Origin: Gigaspora margarita
Taxonomy: Eukaryota; Glomeromycota; Glomeromycetes; Diversisporales; Gigasporaceae
Direction: 5' to 3'
DNA: 64,000 nucleotides
Assembly (NCBI GenBank): GCA_009809945.1
Contig: WTPW01002773.1
Location: 1-64,000, forward strand
Shown: piece after piece, positions 25,856 to 35,791 of the stretch
Numbering within the stretch: the stretch's first letter is position 1
Layout of the letters: each line of letters starts with the position of its first letter
Translations under genes and position numbers: made by a program
The notes under the pieces: generated by a model
Databases searched by the model: none
Seen by the model: only the letters and a program-made list of their open reading frames with translations
What the model was told of the DNA's origin: nothing

Positions 25856-27309
25856 TTATCTCTGTAACCACATAGTAGAATTTGATGAAAATTTTTTTAT
25901 TTTGATTCTACAAATTTGTAGAATTTTAAAAAAAATTTTATTGAATTCTACTAGATGGTTGCAGAGAAATCTTCATTCAAAATTCAAATAGTTTCAGCAC
26001 AGCTTCAATTTAGATCAACGTTTAAAACTTTGAACGAAGATATCTCTGCAACCACCTAGTAGAATTTAATAAAAAAATTTTTTATTTTGATTCTACAAAT
26101 TTGTAGAATTAAAATAAAAAACTTTTCATCAAATTCTACTAGATAGTTGCAGAGATATCTTCATTTAAAATTCAAATAGTTCAGTGCAGCTTCAATTTAG
26201 TTAGATGTTTAAAACTTTGAATGAAGATATTTCCGCAACTACCTAGTAGAATTTAATGAAAATTTTTTTATTTTGATTCTACAAATTCATAGAATTAAAA
26301 AAAAAGTTTTATCAAATTCTACTAAATGGTTGCAGAGATATCTTCGTTCAAAATTCAAATAGTTTCAGCACAGTTTCAATTTAGTTAGATGTTTAAAACT
26401 TTGAACGAAGATATCTCTGCAACCATCTAGTAGAATTTGATGAAAATTTTTTTTCAATTCAACAAATTCATAGAATTAAAATAAAAATTTTTATCAAATT
26501 CTACTAGGTGGTTGCAGAGATATCTTCGTTCAAAATTCAAATAGTTTCAGCATAGCTTTAATTTAAATAGATGTTTAAATCTTTAAATGAAGCTATTTCT
26601 GCAACCACCTAGTAGAATTCGATAAAAATTTTTTTATTTTGATTCTACAAATTCATAGAATTAATATAAAAAACATTTCACAAATTCTACTAGATGGTTG
26701 CAGAGATATCTTCATTCAAAATTCAAATAATTTTAATTTAGATAGATGTTTAAAACTTTGAATAAAAATATCTTTGCAGCCACCTAGTAGAATTTGATAA
26801 AAATTTTTTTATTTTGATTCTACAAATTCATAGAATTAAAATAAAAAAAAATTTATCAAATTTTACTAGGTGGTTTCAGAGATATTTTCGTTCAAAATTC
26901 AAATAGTTTCAGTACAACTTCAATAATTTGAATAATCCTCAAAAATGATTATTGCTTATTTATTTTTATTTAATAAGATAACATGTACATGCAAAAAAAC
27001 TTAATAGATAGGACTTTGAATTAATTATATAATACTAGCATGAGGTTCCTTTTTATTATCTATAATTATTTTACAATTTAATAATTGAATTTGCTAAAAA
27101 AAATTTTTTTTTAGTCCTTATTCAATCTAATTCTAATAAAACTTGAATAATAATTCTAAATTTATTTTTTCTATTTCATTTGTGCAACTGTATAAAGATC
27201 CCTTCATGCATACTACATAACTAAAATAATAATTATTTATAATAAATAATAATCTATTAATTATTTAAAAATTTGTTAAATTAAATACTTATCTCTTTAA
27301 TGACTTTGA

Positions 27310-29050
27310 CAATTTATTAGGATGGGATCGATGTGAGAATTTAATTCTCTAATAAAAGTATTTGTTTGTTCAGCATTTTCTTCTTTCTCGACCTTCCAGT
27401 ATGCATTGCATCCTATTCTATTAGCTCATTCATGGCCATTCATCTATTTTCTGCGACTTTTTCTTTTTTAGTTCTCCCTGGTTTTTCAACTTCGACTAAC
27501 TCTCAATGCTTATATATTTCAAACTCACTATCTTTGAACATTTGTTGAAATCTTATCCACACATTAGCATTTAATAGTTTATTAGTACTATAAATATGGT
27601 CATGAAAGATATGCTTGCAAGGTAGCAAGTAATGGCAGAAAAAAAAACACTAGCAATCTAACGATATCAAACCCAGATGTTCTTTACCTTTTTTCAACTT
27701 CTTCAACAACTAATTTTTGAACAGGATAGGGCAGTTTGTGAATTTCATCAAGAATTTTGTAATCAATCCCAATTGCAAATATTTTTTAGTACAAAATTCA
27801 AGGGCACATATTCTAAATCAGATCTTTTTTTTGTATTGAGTGTGACAATTTTATTGCATGTGCTAATCAGACTGTGATGAGAGGAAATCATTCACTTTAA
27901 TTCACTATAGTATGATTCTAAAGGGTTGGCAGTGGTCATTTGTAAGAGAAATAGGAAATGCTTTGAGCCCAAAGAGCCCAATGGTAGGTATTTTTAACAT
28001 AATTTCATTCTATATATTTTTTTATAGCAGGAACAGGGCAGTTGGCAACTGCCTGTTTAATAACTTCCTCACAACTGATCATTGTCCATTTATATATAGT
28101 ATAAATTATTTCCTTACAGGTTTTAATTTCATATACCTTAACCAGGTTCATATAATATGAACAGTACAATAAAGAATATTATATTCTTGCTTGACCCGGA
28201 AAAGCTAACTCGATAGTATTGGCTACTGTATTACTTTGATCGATAAGAAAGTATCGAGGCTTCCAATAGCATTCAAGTTGTCTAATAATTTTTAATGTAT
28301 TTGGATTGTGTTAGAATCCTTGTTACTTACAAAAAAATGGGAACCCACGTCCCAATATCTATAATTATTATAAATGTACAAGGTGAATAGGCGCTAGTTA
28401 TGTTTGTTGGTTTTGTGGGTGGAATCAAGAAGAGTAAGTTACCCAAAATATCAAAGTTTTTCTAATTGGCTATTATGTGCGAAAACGAAACCACGGATAC
28501 ATTGATCTGTAATTTCAAAACACTCAATCTAATAATCTTGGTTTTTTAAAAAATCTCGAATGTTCAATTTCAGTCTTAAACTACCAATAAGAGGGGCCTC
28601 CTAGGAATCTCAAACCTTATGTTGAATATTGCTAACCTCCTTGCATCTTAATTCTTTCAAACTTTCTCTGAGACCTAACTTTTTGGTTCCGTATTCTTTA
28701 ATAGCATTAACTATCACTGGGGAAGATGGTTTTTTATAGCCTCACATTTGACTAAAACCTAAGCTGTCTCTGATTGCTTAAGCCTTTTACTATCTTTTAG
28801 CGTGTGCATATGATTAGATGAATCTTTATACTATTCAACTCGGACTTTTAGTTCTGTAACAAATCTAAATACTTTGATTTTGGCAGAACATAAATTTTCT
28901 AATCGAACCTTAGTTTTTCTGCGCTTTTCTTCTGGTATTCCTTCTTGTCGTGTACTTGATTTGTAATGCTTGGTGAATCAGCAGTTATAAGTCTGCCACA
29001 TTTTCCATTTGTATGATTTTTGTAATTATATTGAACCCAAAAGTTCAAAA
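27310..29050 (-). pseudogene. MULE transposase with SWIM zinc finger, decayed
   Basis: Minus-strand reading in several frames recovers the domain order of a MULE transposase. At about 28960-29050 is a Cys-containing N-terminal piece (YNYKNHTNGKCGRLIT). At about 28220-28275 is WKPRYFLIDQSNTVANTIEL, matching a catalytic-core Asp region. At about 27940 is TTANPLESYYSELK. At about 27605-27660 is the SWIM finger (C-x-C, then CHYLLPCKHIFH), followed by VWIRFQQMFKDSEFE. Stops and frameshifts are frequent, so it is inactive. It lies inside the 21158-29643 element and is the obvious candidate for the enzyme that once moved it. The stretch 28300-28950 is assigned only by position. Confidence 0.7.
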
Positions 29051-29866
29051 CCAGAAACCACTAGTCACTATCAAACTCGTTTAGTGGAATTTTAACTAGT
29101 TGATTAATGTTAAAAAGAATACTACGCTTCTGATCAAAGGGTTAAATTCATTTTATATTAAACAAAGGTTTTTATAAAAAAAAAATAAAAAAAATATATA
29201 TATATATAAATGGGAGTAAAAAAATTTTCAGCGAAGTTTTAAAGAAAACCTTGTTTTTAAAGGTTTTTTTGAAAAAAAAATTAAAAATTTGAAAGCACGT
29301 TCATATGTAAATAGTCTTTTGGGGTTTCTTTTATTTTAAAAAAAAATGGATAGTAAAAAGGAAGGCATGTTCGAATGTAGGTTCACTTTAATAAAGAAAA
29401 AAATGTACGTGTATTTAGTTCAAATACGAAACTTCAACTTGCTTAAGGAAGAAAAAAAAATATAGTAATAATAATGTGATCAGAAAAAACTACTTTGTGA
29501 GAAAAAAAAGGGCTTGCTACAAAAAATGCAAGTGTATGTACATATAACGTATTAGTATTATCAGATCATATACGGTTAGTACCAGATACATGATAATTAT
29601 GTCTCTTAATAATCACATCACGTGGGTATATGGCTTTATCTCCTATATTTAGTAATTTGTTAATTTTTATTTAGCAATTTAATTCTAATATTTAAAAGTA
29701 ATAACTAACTTAATATTTTTTAAAATTTTATAAAAATTTGTAACTATATATAATTTGTTATACTAAATAATTTTTACTTGATTTTGAAATTTAGTTAATT
29801 TAATAAAAAATTAACTTTTACTATATACAAATTGTTTTAATTATTTTTTAATATTATAGTTTTTAT

Positions 29867-30784
29867 TATTACAATGCTATAGCCTTTTTGTATCAAATAT
29901 AGCAAAGTAACAAGCTTACTTGGTGCAGTGATGTATTTATGAATATACACGAAATGCAAGTGAAGTATTTTACTTTTACTTCACAGCAGGAAGCAAATAG
30001 TTCGTGATAAGAATAGTATATAATTTTATTTAAAATAATAAGAGATGGTAATAAGCCTTGATTGTAGAAATTACTCTAGAGGGGGAATATTACACTTTAC
30101 AATATAAAAGAAGAGATAAAGATAATATCCTAGGCTAAGATTCTAGGTGAGGGTATAGACTCTAACTTTTACAGGAAGGGAGAAATGCTTCCTTTTTATA
30201 ACTTTTCTATTCTAAGAGATGTAACAATTCTATTGTTAATTTGTGCAAAGATAACTAGAGATAATTACTAAATTATTGTAGAGATAGTTAGAGGTATTCA
30301 TACAGAGGTAATTAGAGATATTTGTTTGGGATAAACAGAGACATTTGTGTAGTGATAGATAGGGATATTTGTATGGAGATAGATGGAGATATTTGTACAG
30401 AGGTAGGTAGAGATACTTGTACAAAGATAAATAGAGGTATTAGTATAGAGGTAGTTGGGAATAGTCGTGCAAAGGTAATTGGAGGTAGTCATGTTGCGTC
30501 TTGTATTACCTAAGTTACTAGTTGGTATAACCTTGTATTGCCTAGTATAACCTAGCTGCAGTAGTATAGCACAGTTACTATGCCTTATTCTTTTACCCAA
30601 TAGAATCTTTTCCTATATTTATATACTATAATATATATATATAATAATACAATAATAAAATATACTAATATAATAATAATAATAATAAGACTAAATATAT
30701 AATAATAAAATATTAACTATGTAAAATAAAATATTCTATTTTGTGCTATATCACTATACTATCCTAAAAATCTGTTTTGTAATA
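29867..30784 (-). repeat. Left LTR (3' LTR in element sense)
   Basis: About 918 bp, matching the repeat at 53912-54813 over its whole length with scattered, mostly C/T and G/A differences. Plus-strand ends are TATTACAATGCTATAGCC and CTGTTTTGTAATA, short inverted termini. An internal minisatellite of about 22-24 bp (AGAGGTAGATAGAGATATTTG-like units, about 30250-30480) and AT microsatellites (30620-30720) lie within it. Confidence 0.82.
30250..30480. repeat. Minisatellite inside the LTR
   Basis: Roughly ten diverged units of about 22-24 bp, read as AGATATTTGTACAGAGGTAG with variants. The right LTR has the same array at about 54290-54510 with small differences in unit content. The chance open frames here on both strands come from the repeat's periodicity and are not genes. 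Confidence 0.7.
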
Positions 30785-30797
30785 TTTTCTCCACTTA
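30785..30797 (-). promoter_or_regulatory. Putative polypurine tract next to the left LTR
   Basis: On the minus strand AAGTGGAGAAAA immediately precedes the LTR start TATTACAAAAC. This is the expected place and composition for the plus-strand primer of an LTR retrotransposon, with one pyrimidine inside. Confidence 0.5.
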
Positions 30798-31435
30798 AAG
30801 ATTTTGCTCTGCAAAATCTATACATTCTTTTGTTGCTTACAAAACTCAACAAGGTCTGCAAAATTTTCCTTGTTGATATCATTAAAGTTCTTTATCTTTA
30901 ACCTGTGGGTCCAGTATATTTGTTTATACCTACAAATAGTAAACAAGTAGAAAACTCGTTTATAAGTTTTTACTTAATTGTCACCAATTTGTTCAGTAAT
31001 TGAACTTCTATTATTCCACAATATTAATCCCATGTGAAAGGCATAGGCCAGGGTATAGATTCTATTATAGTTTGTACGATGGGTAGCTTTCTTGTATTTC
31101 TAATATATTTTCTTGAAACAAGTATTTGGATCACTATTAATAGTTATTGGCACATAGACCAGAAATATCTGGTCAGTACAATGGCATACTAAATCATCCT
31201 TGATAGCAGCCAATGGATTGACAAATGTAGTAATACTTCTGGCATGATCCACTAGAATAGTACATGTATGACTATCATCCTGTATGATGATCACATTGTT
31301 TGGATCTACAATAATTGTTCTAGCATATTATAACCTGTTGCAAAGTTGTTGAAGTTCACATACTTTTTGGTAGAGTTGGGGGTAAAGCCACATGGATCGA
31401 GTAATCATTTTAAATTGTTTAAGAGAAGTGTTTAG
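30798..31435. other. Unassigned stretch between LTR and palindromic MITE
   Basis: If the 25-kb element reading is right, this is its 3' internal region. Minus-strand readings (31100-31294, MIIIQDDSHTCTILVDHA, and downstream YNRIYTLAYAFHMGLILWNN) look protein-like but match no domain I recognise and contain stops. No function is proposed. Confidence 0.35.
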
Positions 31436-31437
31436 TA

Positions 31438-31654
31438 CTGTATCCTATCATGAATAAGCACCACCTTTTTTGAAATTTTAAACTCAACATTCTTGATAAC
31501 TATCTTATCTAACTTAATAAAAATTTATTTATTTAAATTTTATAGATCTATAAAATTTAAATAAATAAATTTTTATTAAGTTTGATTAGATAGTTATCAA
31601 GAACATTGAGTTTAAAATTTAAAAAAGGGGGTGCTTATTCATAATAGAATACAG
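31438..31654. mobile_element. Nearly perfect palindromic MITE, mariner-like ends
   Basis: Two arms of about 107 bp meet at AGATCT (31544-31549). The ends are CTGTATCCTATCATGAATAAGC and a near-complement, flanked by TA on each side (31436-31437, 31655-31656). The ends resemble those at 11137 and 63900 (CYGTAT...AATAAGC). No coding capacity. Confidence 0.8.
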
Positions 31655-32600
31655 TATTTGTATTAATTGCAAGAAGGATTTGTTGAATTTAGGATGAAAG
31701 CAAGGTAATTTCAAGCTTATTTTATATCTTTAAAATTGTTTACTTGTATCGCTACTTTTAATTTAGCTTGGAACATTAGTTCAACACATGCTTTTGCTTT
31801 GTGATTCCACATGCCAAGATCTATTTGCATGTGCCTTTTTCTGTATTTCTCACATGTTTTGTATTTGTGCCAACTATGTACAAAAATTTCACTTGGCAAA
31901 ACTTGGCAAAACTTGGCAAAATTTTGTTCCTACATGTGTTTTGGCAATTTTATTGACTCTTCCACCCCTTAAAATTTGTGAGGTCTCCAAACTTTATTCT
32001 AAAATTAGATTCTAAAATTCTAATTGGTGAAGTTTATCAAACCAATTCTAATTCTGTAAATCACATTTCTATTGTTGTAATTTCTTGTTCTTGTTTTACT
32101 ATCAGTTGATTTTCTTTTTTGAAATAATCCTTGTGATTGTTTTTTCTATTTATTTTCAAGTCTTGAACGTTTGTTTCTTTTCAAATTTTACACTTTTCAA
32201 GCTCCTTGGTTAATATCTTTTTCTCTTATTCTTTCTCTATTTCTATTACTTTAATTAATTTGTCTCTTTTTTCTTTTAGATAAACCTCTCTTTTTTTAAA
32301 AAAAAATTTTTTATTAAACTTTTGCTTGGCTTGCCTTTTCCAAAGATGTATATACTTTCGGGCTGTGAGCCTAGCCTTAGCACTTGCTATGTGCGAAGCC
32401 GGTCTGTCATGTCTGGGTGAGCGCCCTATATTTAGTTCTATACTACTATAGTAGTCGCTCCGGTGGATATTTTTCTCTATAATTTGGTCTTTCTTTTTGC
32501 ACAAGTTGTGGTAGCCAACACACTTGTGTTTATTTTATTTCCCCTTTTTAGTATATTGTACTTAGAAATAGTCTTTTCTAATTTCTTTTTATTATAATAG
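31655..32600. other. No gene supported; short tandem repeat at 31887-31922
   Basis: Three copies of AAAACTTGGC(AA) lie at about 31887-31922. Sequence at 32330-32480 is more GC-rich than its surroundings but has no recognisable product. It may be the 5' region of the coiled-coil gene relic that starts at 32601. Confidence 0.35.
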
Positions 32601-33224
32601 ATGGGTCATAGAAAGAAGTCAGAATCTGTTTTCTCTCGTATCAAGTCACTTGAAAACCACGTTATTAACTTTCAGGAGTAGGGTTCGAGGCACAGGTAAA
32701 AAATTAGGCATACCTCTAAGGGCATGCCTTGAGTTAAGGCATACTTCTTGTGCCTATAGACATGCCCTTTTCTTATAAAAAATATCAAACAATTGCTTTC
32801 CATTCTTTGATGTTGCTTAACTGTCTATGCTTCCAACTATACTAGCCAATCGGATATGACATTTATATTACATAACTGGGCATGTCTAATGGCTGAAAGG
32901 CATGCCCAAAAGGCATGCCTGTGCCTCTGTGCCTTAAACTCTATTCAGGAGAAAGAGCAAGAAAGAAATCCTTTGAACGTTAAAGCTCTCTTACAAGAAA
33001 GTCGAATAGAACATTTGGTTCTTGAAAGCAATAGGTAAAAGGCTCAGGTTGCAAATTTAGAAGATGAGAATATTGGTTTGAAAAGAAGAGTTGATAAAGT
33101 AGAAAGAAGAAGAGTTGAAGAAGCTAAAGAGTTGGAAGAAGAAAATAGAGAGTGGCAAAGAAGGGTTAAAGAAGTAAATAAAAATCATCGAATTATTTTA
33201 CAAATAATTTTTGTATTTATTTAG
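32601..33224 (+). pseudogene. Coiled-coil protein gene, split by a MITE
   Basis: ATG at 32601 opens MGHRKKSESVFSRIKSLENH and stops being protein-like at 32671, where a MITE begins. After the MITE (32952 on) the same frame resumes with KEQERNPLNVKALLQES and, after one in-frame TAA at about 33037, with VANLEDENIGLKRRVDKVE and KELEEENREWQRRVKEVN, ending at the TAG at 33222-33224. The Glu/Lys/Arg/Leu heptads indicate a coiled coil of about 65 residues. The inserted length (265 + 8 bp) is divisible by three. The family is not recognised. The TAA and the insertion make it a probable pseudogene. Confidence 0.55.
32679..32943. mobile_element. hAT-like MITE in the coiled-coil gene
   Basis: Ends are TAGGGTTCGAGGCACAG and CTGTGCCTTAAACTCTA (imperfect inverted repeats). 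The exact 8-bp duplication TTCAGGAG lies at 32671-32678 and 32944-32951. Internal GGCATGCC words also pair. No open frame of its own. Confidence 0.85.
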
Positions 33225-33376
33225 TTATTTTTGTAAATAAAATTTTTAAATATTTCAAAATTTTGTAAATAATAAGTAGTAATTAAATAATAAAGTTTTT
33301 TTTTTTGTTATATTCTGTGATTTAATTAATAATAAGAAAATGTTATATAAAAAAAAATAATAATAAATAATGATAA

Positions 33377-33378
<2 letters not shown>

Positions 33379-33408
<30 letters not shown>

Positions 33409-33575
33409 GTCAAGTACAGGAAGAGGATAGTAAGTTACAATTATATCAGGATGATATATAAAGAAATACTATATTTAAAATTTCTAACTAATCATCTAAT
33501 AATCTATGCAATAGGGTGAGCCTATCACTTGCAGTCAGAGCTAACCATTAAACCGCTACAGAAAAAAGATGTAAC
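33379..33575 (-). repeat. LINE 1 3' tail segment shared with SINEs
   Basis: After a 27-base T-run (A-tail of the minus strand), the minus-strand sequence at about 33525-33570 reads GTAGCGGTTTAATGGTTAGC, then CTGACTGCAAGTGA. SINE copy 2 has GTAGCGGTTTAAGG...CTGACTGCAAGTGA and SINE copy 3 has GGTTTAATGGTTAGCCCTGA. It may be the genuine LINE 3' end or a separate truncated SINE inserted there. Confidence 0.5.
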
Positions 33576-33946
33576 ATTTTACCTCATACTTTTCTATTTT
33601 AAACTAAAAGATTAAATTTTTAGTTTAAGAAGGCTAGAGGAAACCAAAAATAGTAAAAAATTTAGATATTAATGAAAAATAGATAAGATATTGTAATTTT
33701 GTGAGTACTATTTAAGTATATATAGATTTATGTCATGGTTTGATTGAGATAATAGTTGGGTAGTATTAATAGTACTTTGAGGAATGTATATTTTTTTGTT
33801 TCTAGTTTTATAGTTGATTTTTCATACAGATTCCCAGTTATGTTAGATTATATTTCTTGGTGTCCAGATCTCTTTTATGAACCAATCTAATAAGTTGTTA
33901 GATAGTTTGATAAAAAAATTTGTTGTGTGTTTGGTAAGAAGTTGTT

Positions 33947-35791
33947 TTAGAGGCTGAAAAATTTTTGGGGTATTGTGCCAAGAATTAGTAGTAGAATGCA
34001 AAAAGAGAGTTGAAAAGGAGGTTTGATAAGATTTTTGATTAATATATTAACAGAAATGTTTTTAATTTGGAGTTCTTGTTTGGTTTGAGTAATTATTTTG
34101 CAAATAGAGTTTATAAGTGGAGTTTTAACTGAAGGGCAGTTAAATAAATGTAATATGTCTTCTGTTTGTTTACAGCTTGCACAGTCTGTTGTAAGATATA
34201 AGTAAGGATATCGAAAATTTAAATTTTGCATAGTTGGTAAATTGTTGAGCAGAATTTTAAGATAGGTTGTATATAAATAAAAGTTATAGTTATAAGAGTT
34301 AATTATATCAAAAAATAACTGGATATTAAAAAGAGATAGATTTTGAATAGATTTAAGTTGAATAAGGTTATTAATATTTTGAATAAGAAGAATATTTTTA
34401 ATAAACTTGCGAAGTTTGAATGTGATAGTAAATTCTTTTCAAAAAAAGAAAGATGGAGAAAGAAAGTAGTTAGAATTTATTTTAATAAGCTTTTTATCTG
34501 TGCCTCTTTTAGTAAGTTGGTCAGCATTTGTGTGTAGTGCATTATTTGAGTGGGCTTTAACTTTGTGTAAAGTTATTGAAATATTTCGATGATTAAGAAG
34601 ATAATTTATATTGTGTACAATGTCCCAATTTGGAAATTTAATTAAGGTGTTTTGAAAGTATGGTAGATTCTGTAGTATTTGTATTGTAGATGCATTATCT
34701 ATATGAATATTGATTAGTGTATTGTTTGGTATTATAAGCAGAAAATAGAAAATAGACTCAGTTTCTGCACGTGTTGAATTTGGTGCATTTGGTATTGCTA
34801 CACAGAATTTGATTCTAACTTGGTTATCTAAAATCCAACCTATACCAGTTCAGATGTTTGGTGTTTGGGAATGAACTATTGAAGCATCTGAATAGAAATA
34901 TAGATTATTTAAAAGTATTGTTTTGATAAGATTATAGAGATGAATTAATTCTTCTTGGTAAGAGAGAGTTAGAACTATATTTTTAATTTGTTCAATATTT
35001 TGATCTAGAATATTAATTGAAAGATTTGTTGAAGGTGAGAGTATATATAGTTGAGAGTATATTTGGCACAGAGCTTGGATTTCTTAGTGGTTAATAGATA
35101 ATTTGAATGTTATAGTTTGGTCTATTTTTTGTTTTTGTGATTTGCATATGAGATAAATTAAATTTTTGGAGGGTAGTATTTGTGTTTGTGATGATGGAAT
35201 TAAGAGTGTAGTCCCAGGAGTATCAAAATTTAAAGAATAATTTTTAATTTTAAAAGAATTTTCTATAATAGAAATTATCTTTCCAAGGTTTGGTTGGGTT
35301 GAAGTAGAGTAGATAACCCAGCTATTCTTTTTTGATTTTGAAGTTGGAGGTAAGATAAGATCAATTGTATTTAGGAAAGGGTTTATAGGATCTAATTTAA
35401 TTTGTGGCCAAGTTTGTATTATAGATTTGTTATTAATTTTGTTTGAAAGTTGTTTGAACCAAAAAGGAGTACGACCACAAGTAGTTTTGCAAGTACGTAG
35501 GTAGATATTATTCTATGGTAGTAGGTAGTTGTTATTAGCAGTTAGCAGTTGTTCTAAAAAGAGAATTTTGTTGTTTTGAAGGCTTTTAATTGTGAAAAAA
35601 TTGCATTTAGAATTAAGAAAGTTGTAAATAAAGTTTAGGGTTTGATTTGAAAAGGAGTTTTGATTGATATTTAAATTATTAATATTGATGTTGTATTTTA
35701 GGAATTGGAAGAGATAGAAGATGCAAGTAAAATTAGTAAAGCATTTGTGTTTAGTTTGGTAGGAGAGAGTGTATTGCCATGTTTTAGAAAG
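33947..35791 (-). pseudogene. LINE 1 RNase H and C-terminal zinc knuckle
   Basis: Minus-strand 34905 to 34500 reads YFYSDASI...GIGWILDNQ, AETESIFYFLL, IHIDNASTIQIL and LHKVKAHSNNALHTNADQL, which supplies the D, E, D and H/D positions of RNase H in order. One TAG-type stop lies in the first strand. Downstream (34231-33947) CASCKQTEDILHLFNCPSV is the C-x2-C...H...C knuckle common at the end of RNase H-bearing LINE ORF2s. The linker 35000-35790 is readable but unassigned. Confidence 0.8.

Larger units (their letters stand above)
21220..26935. repeat. Satellite array of ~186-bp hairpin monomers
   Basis: About 23 head-to-tail monomers, counted by the landmark TTTAAAACTTTGAA. Spacings measured at the left end are 184-187 bp. 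Each monomer contains CTCTGCAACCACCTAGTAGA, a short loop around TTCTACAAATTCGTAGAA, and the complement TCTACTAGGTGGTTGCAGAG. Each can therefore fold into a stem of roughly 70 bp, joined by a spacer AATTCAAATAGTTTCAGCAC...AATTTAGTTAGATG. Monomers differ mostly by C/T and G/A changes. Interruptions at 23371-23953 and 25110-25855 are later insertions. There are no open reading frames of note and no unique spacers. Confidence 0.9.
21158..29643 (-). mobile_element. 8.5-kb MULE-like element carrying a hairpin satellite array
   Basis: The left end is GGGGTCATCTAAAGCCATGT, followed by ACCCACGTGAT. The right end, read inward on the other strand, is GGAGATAAAGCCATAT, also followed by ACCCACGTGAT. The exact 8-bp flank TATATTTA occurs at 21150-21157 and 29644-29651, which strongly supports a single mobilised unit. 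Inside are a tandem array of self-complementary monomers (21220-26935) and a decayed MULE-type transposase on the minus strand (about 27310-29050). MULEs usually make 8-11-bp duplications (family knowledge). The ends are related to those of the short element at 7400-8475. A SINE and a hAT-like element are nested in the array. Confidence 0.8.

Noticed and set aside
25620..25871. 83-codon Pro/Gly/Ser-rich minus-strand frame
   Set aside because: Translation of the GGGTC/GACCC repeats in the hAT-like element.
21220..26935. Regular ~186-bp repeats resembling a CRISPR array
   Set aside because: Monomers are contiguous and similar throughout, with no unique spacers and no cas genes; host is a fungus.
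27366..28160. Plus-strand frames of 60-82 codons
   Set aside because: Antisense of the MULE transposase relic, whose motifs read only on the minus strand.
30236..30600. Tyr/Leu/Cys-rich repeat proteins in the LTR
   Set aside because: Periodic open frames produced by the LTR minisatellite; the same in both LTR copies (also 54279-54467).
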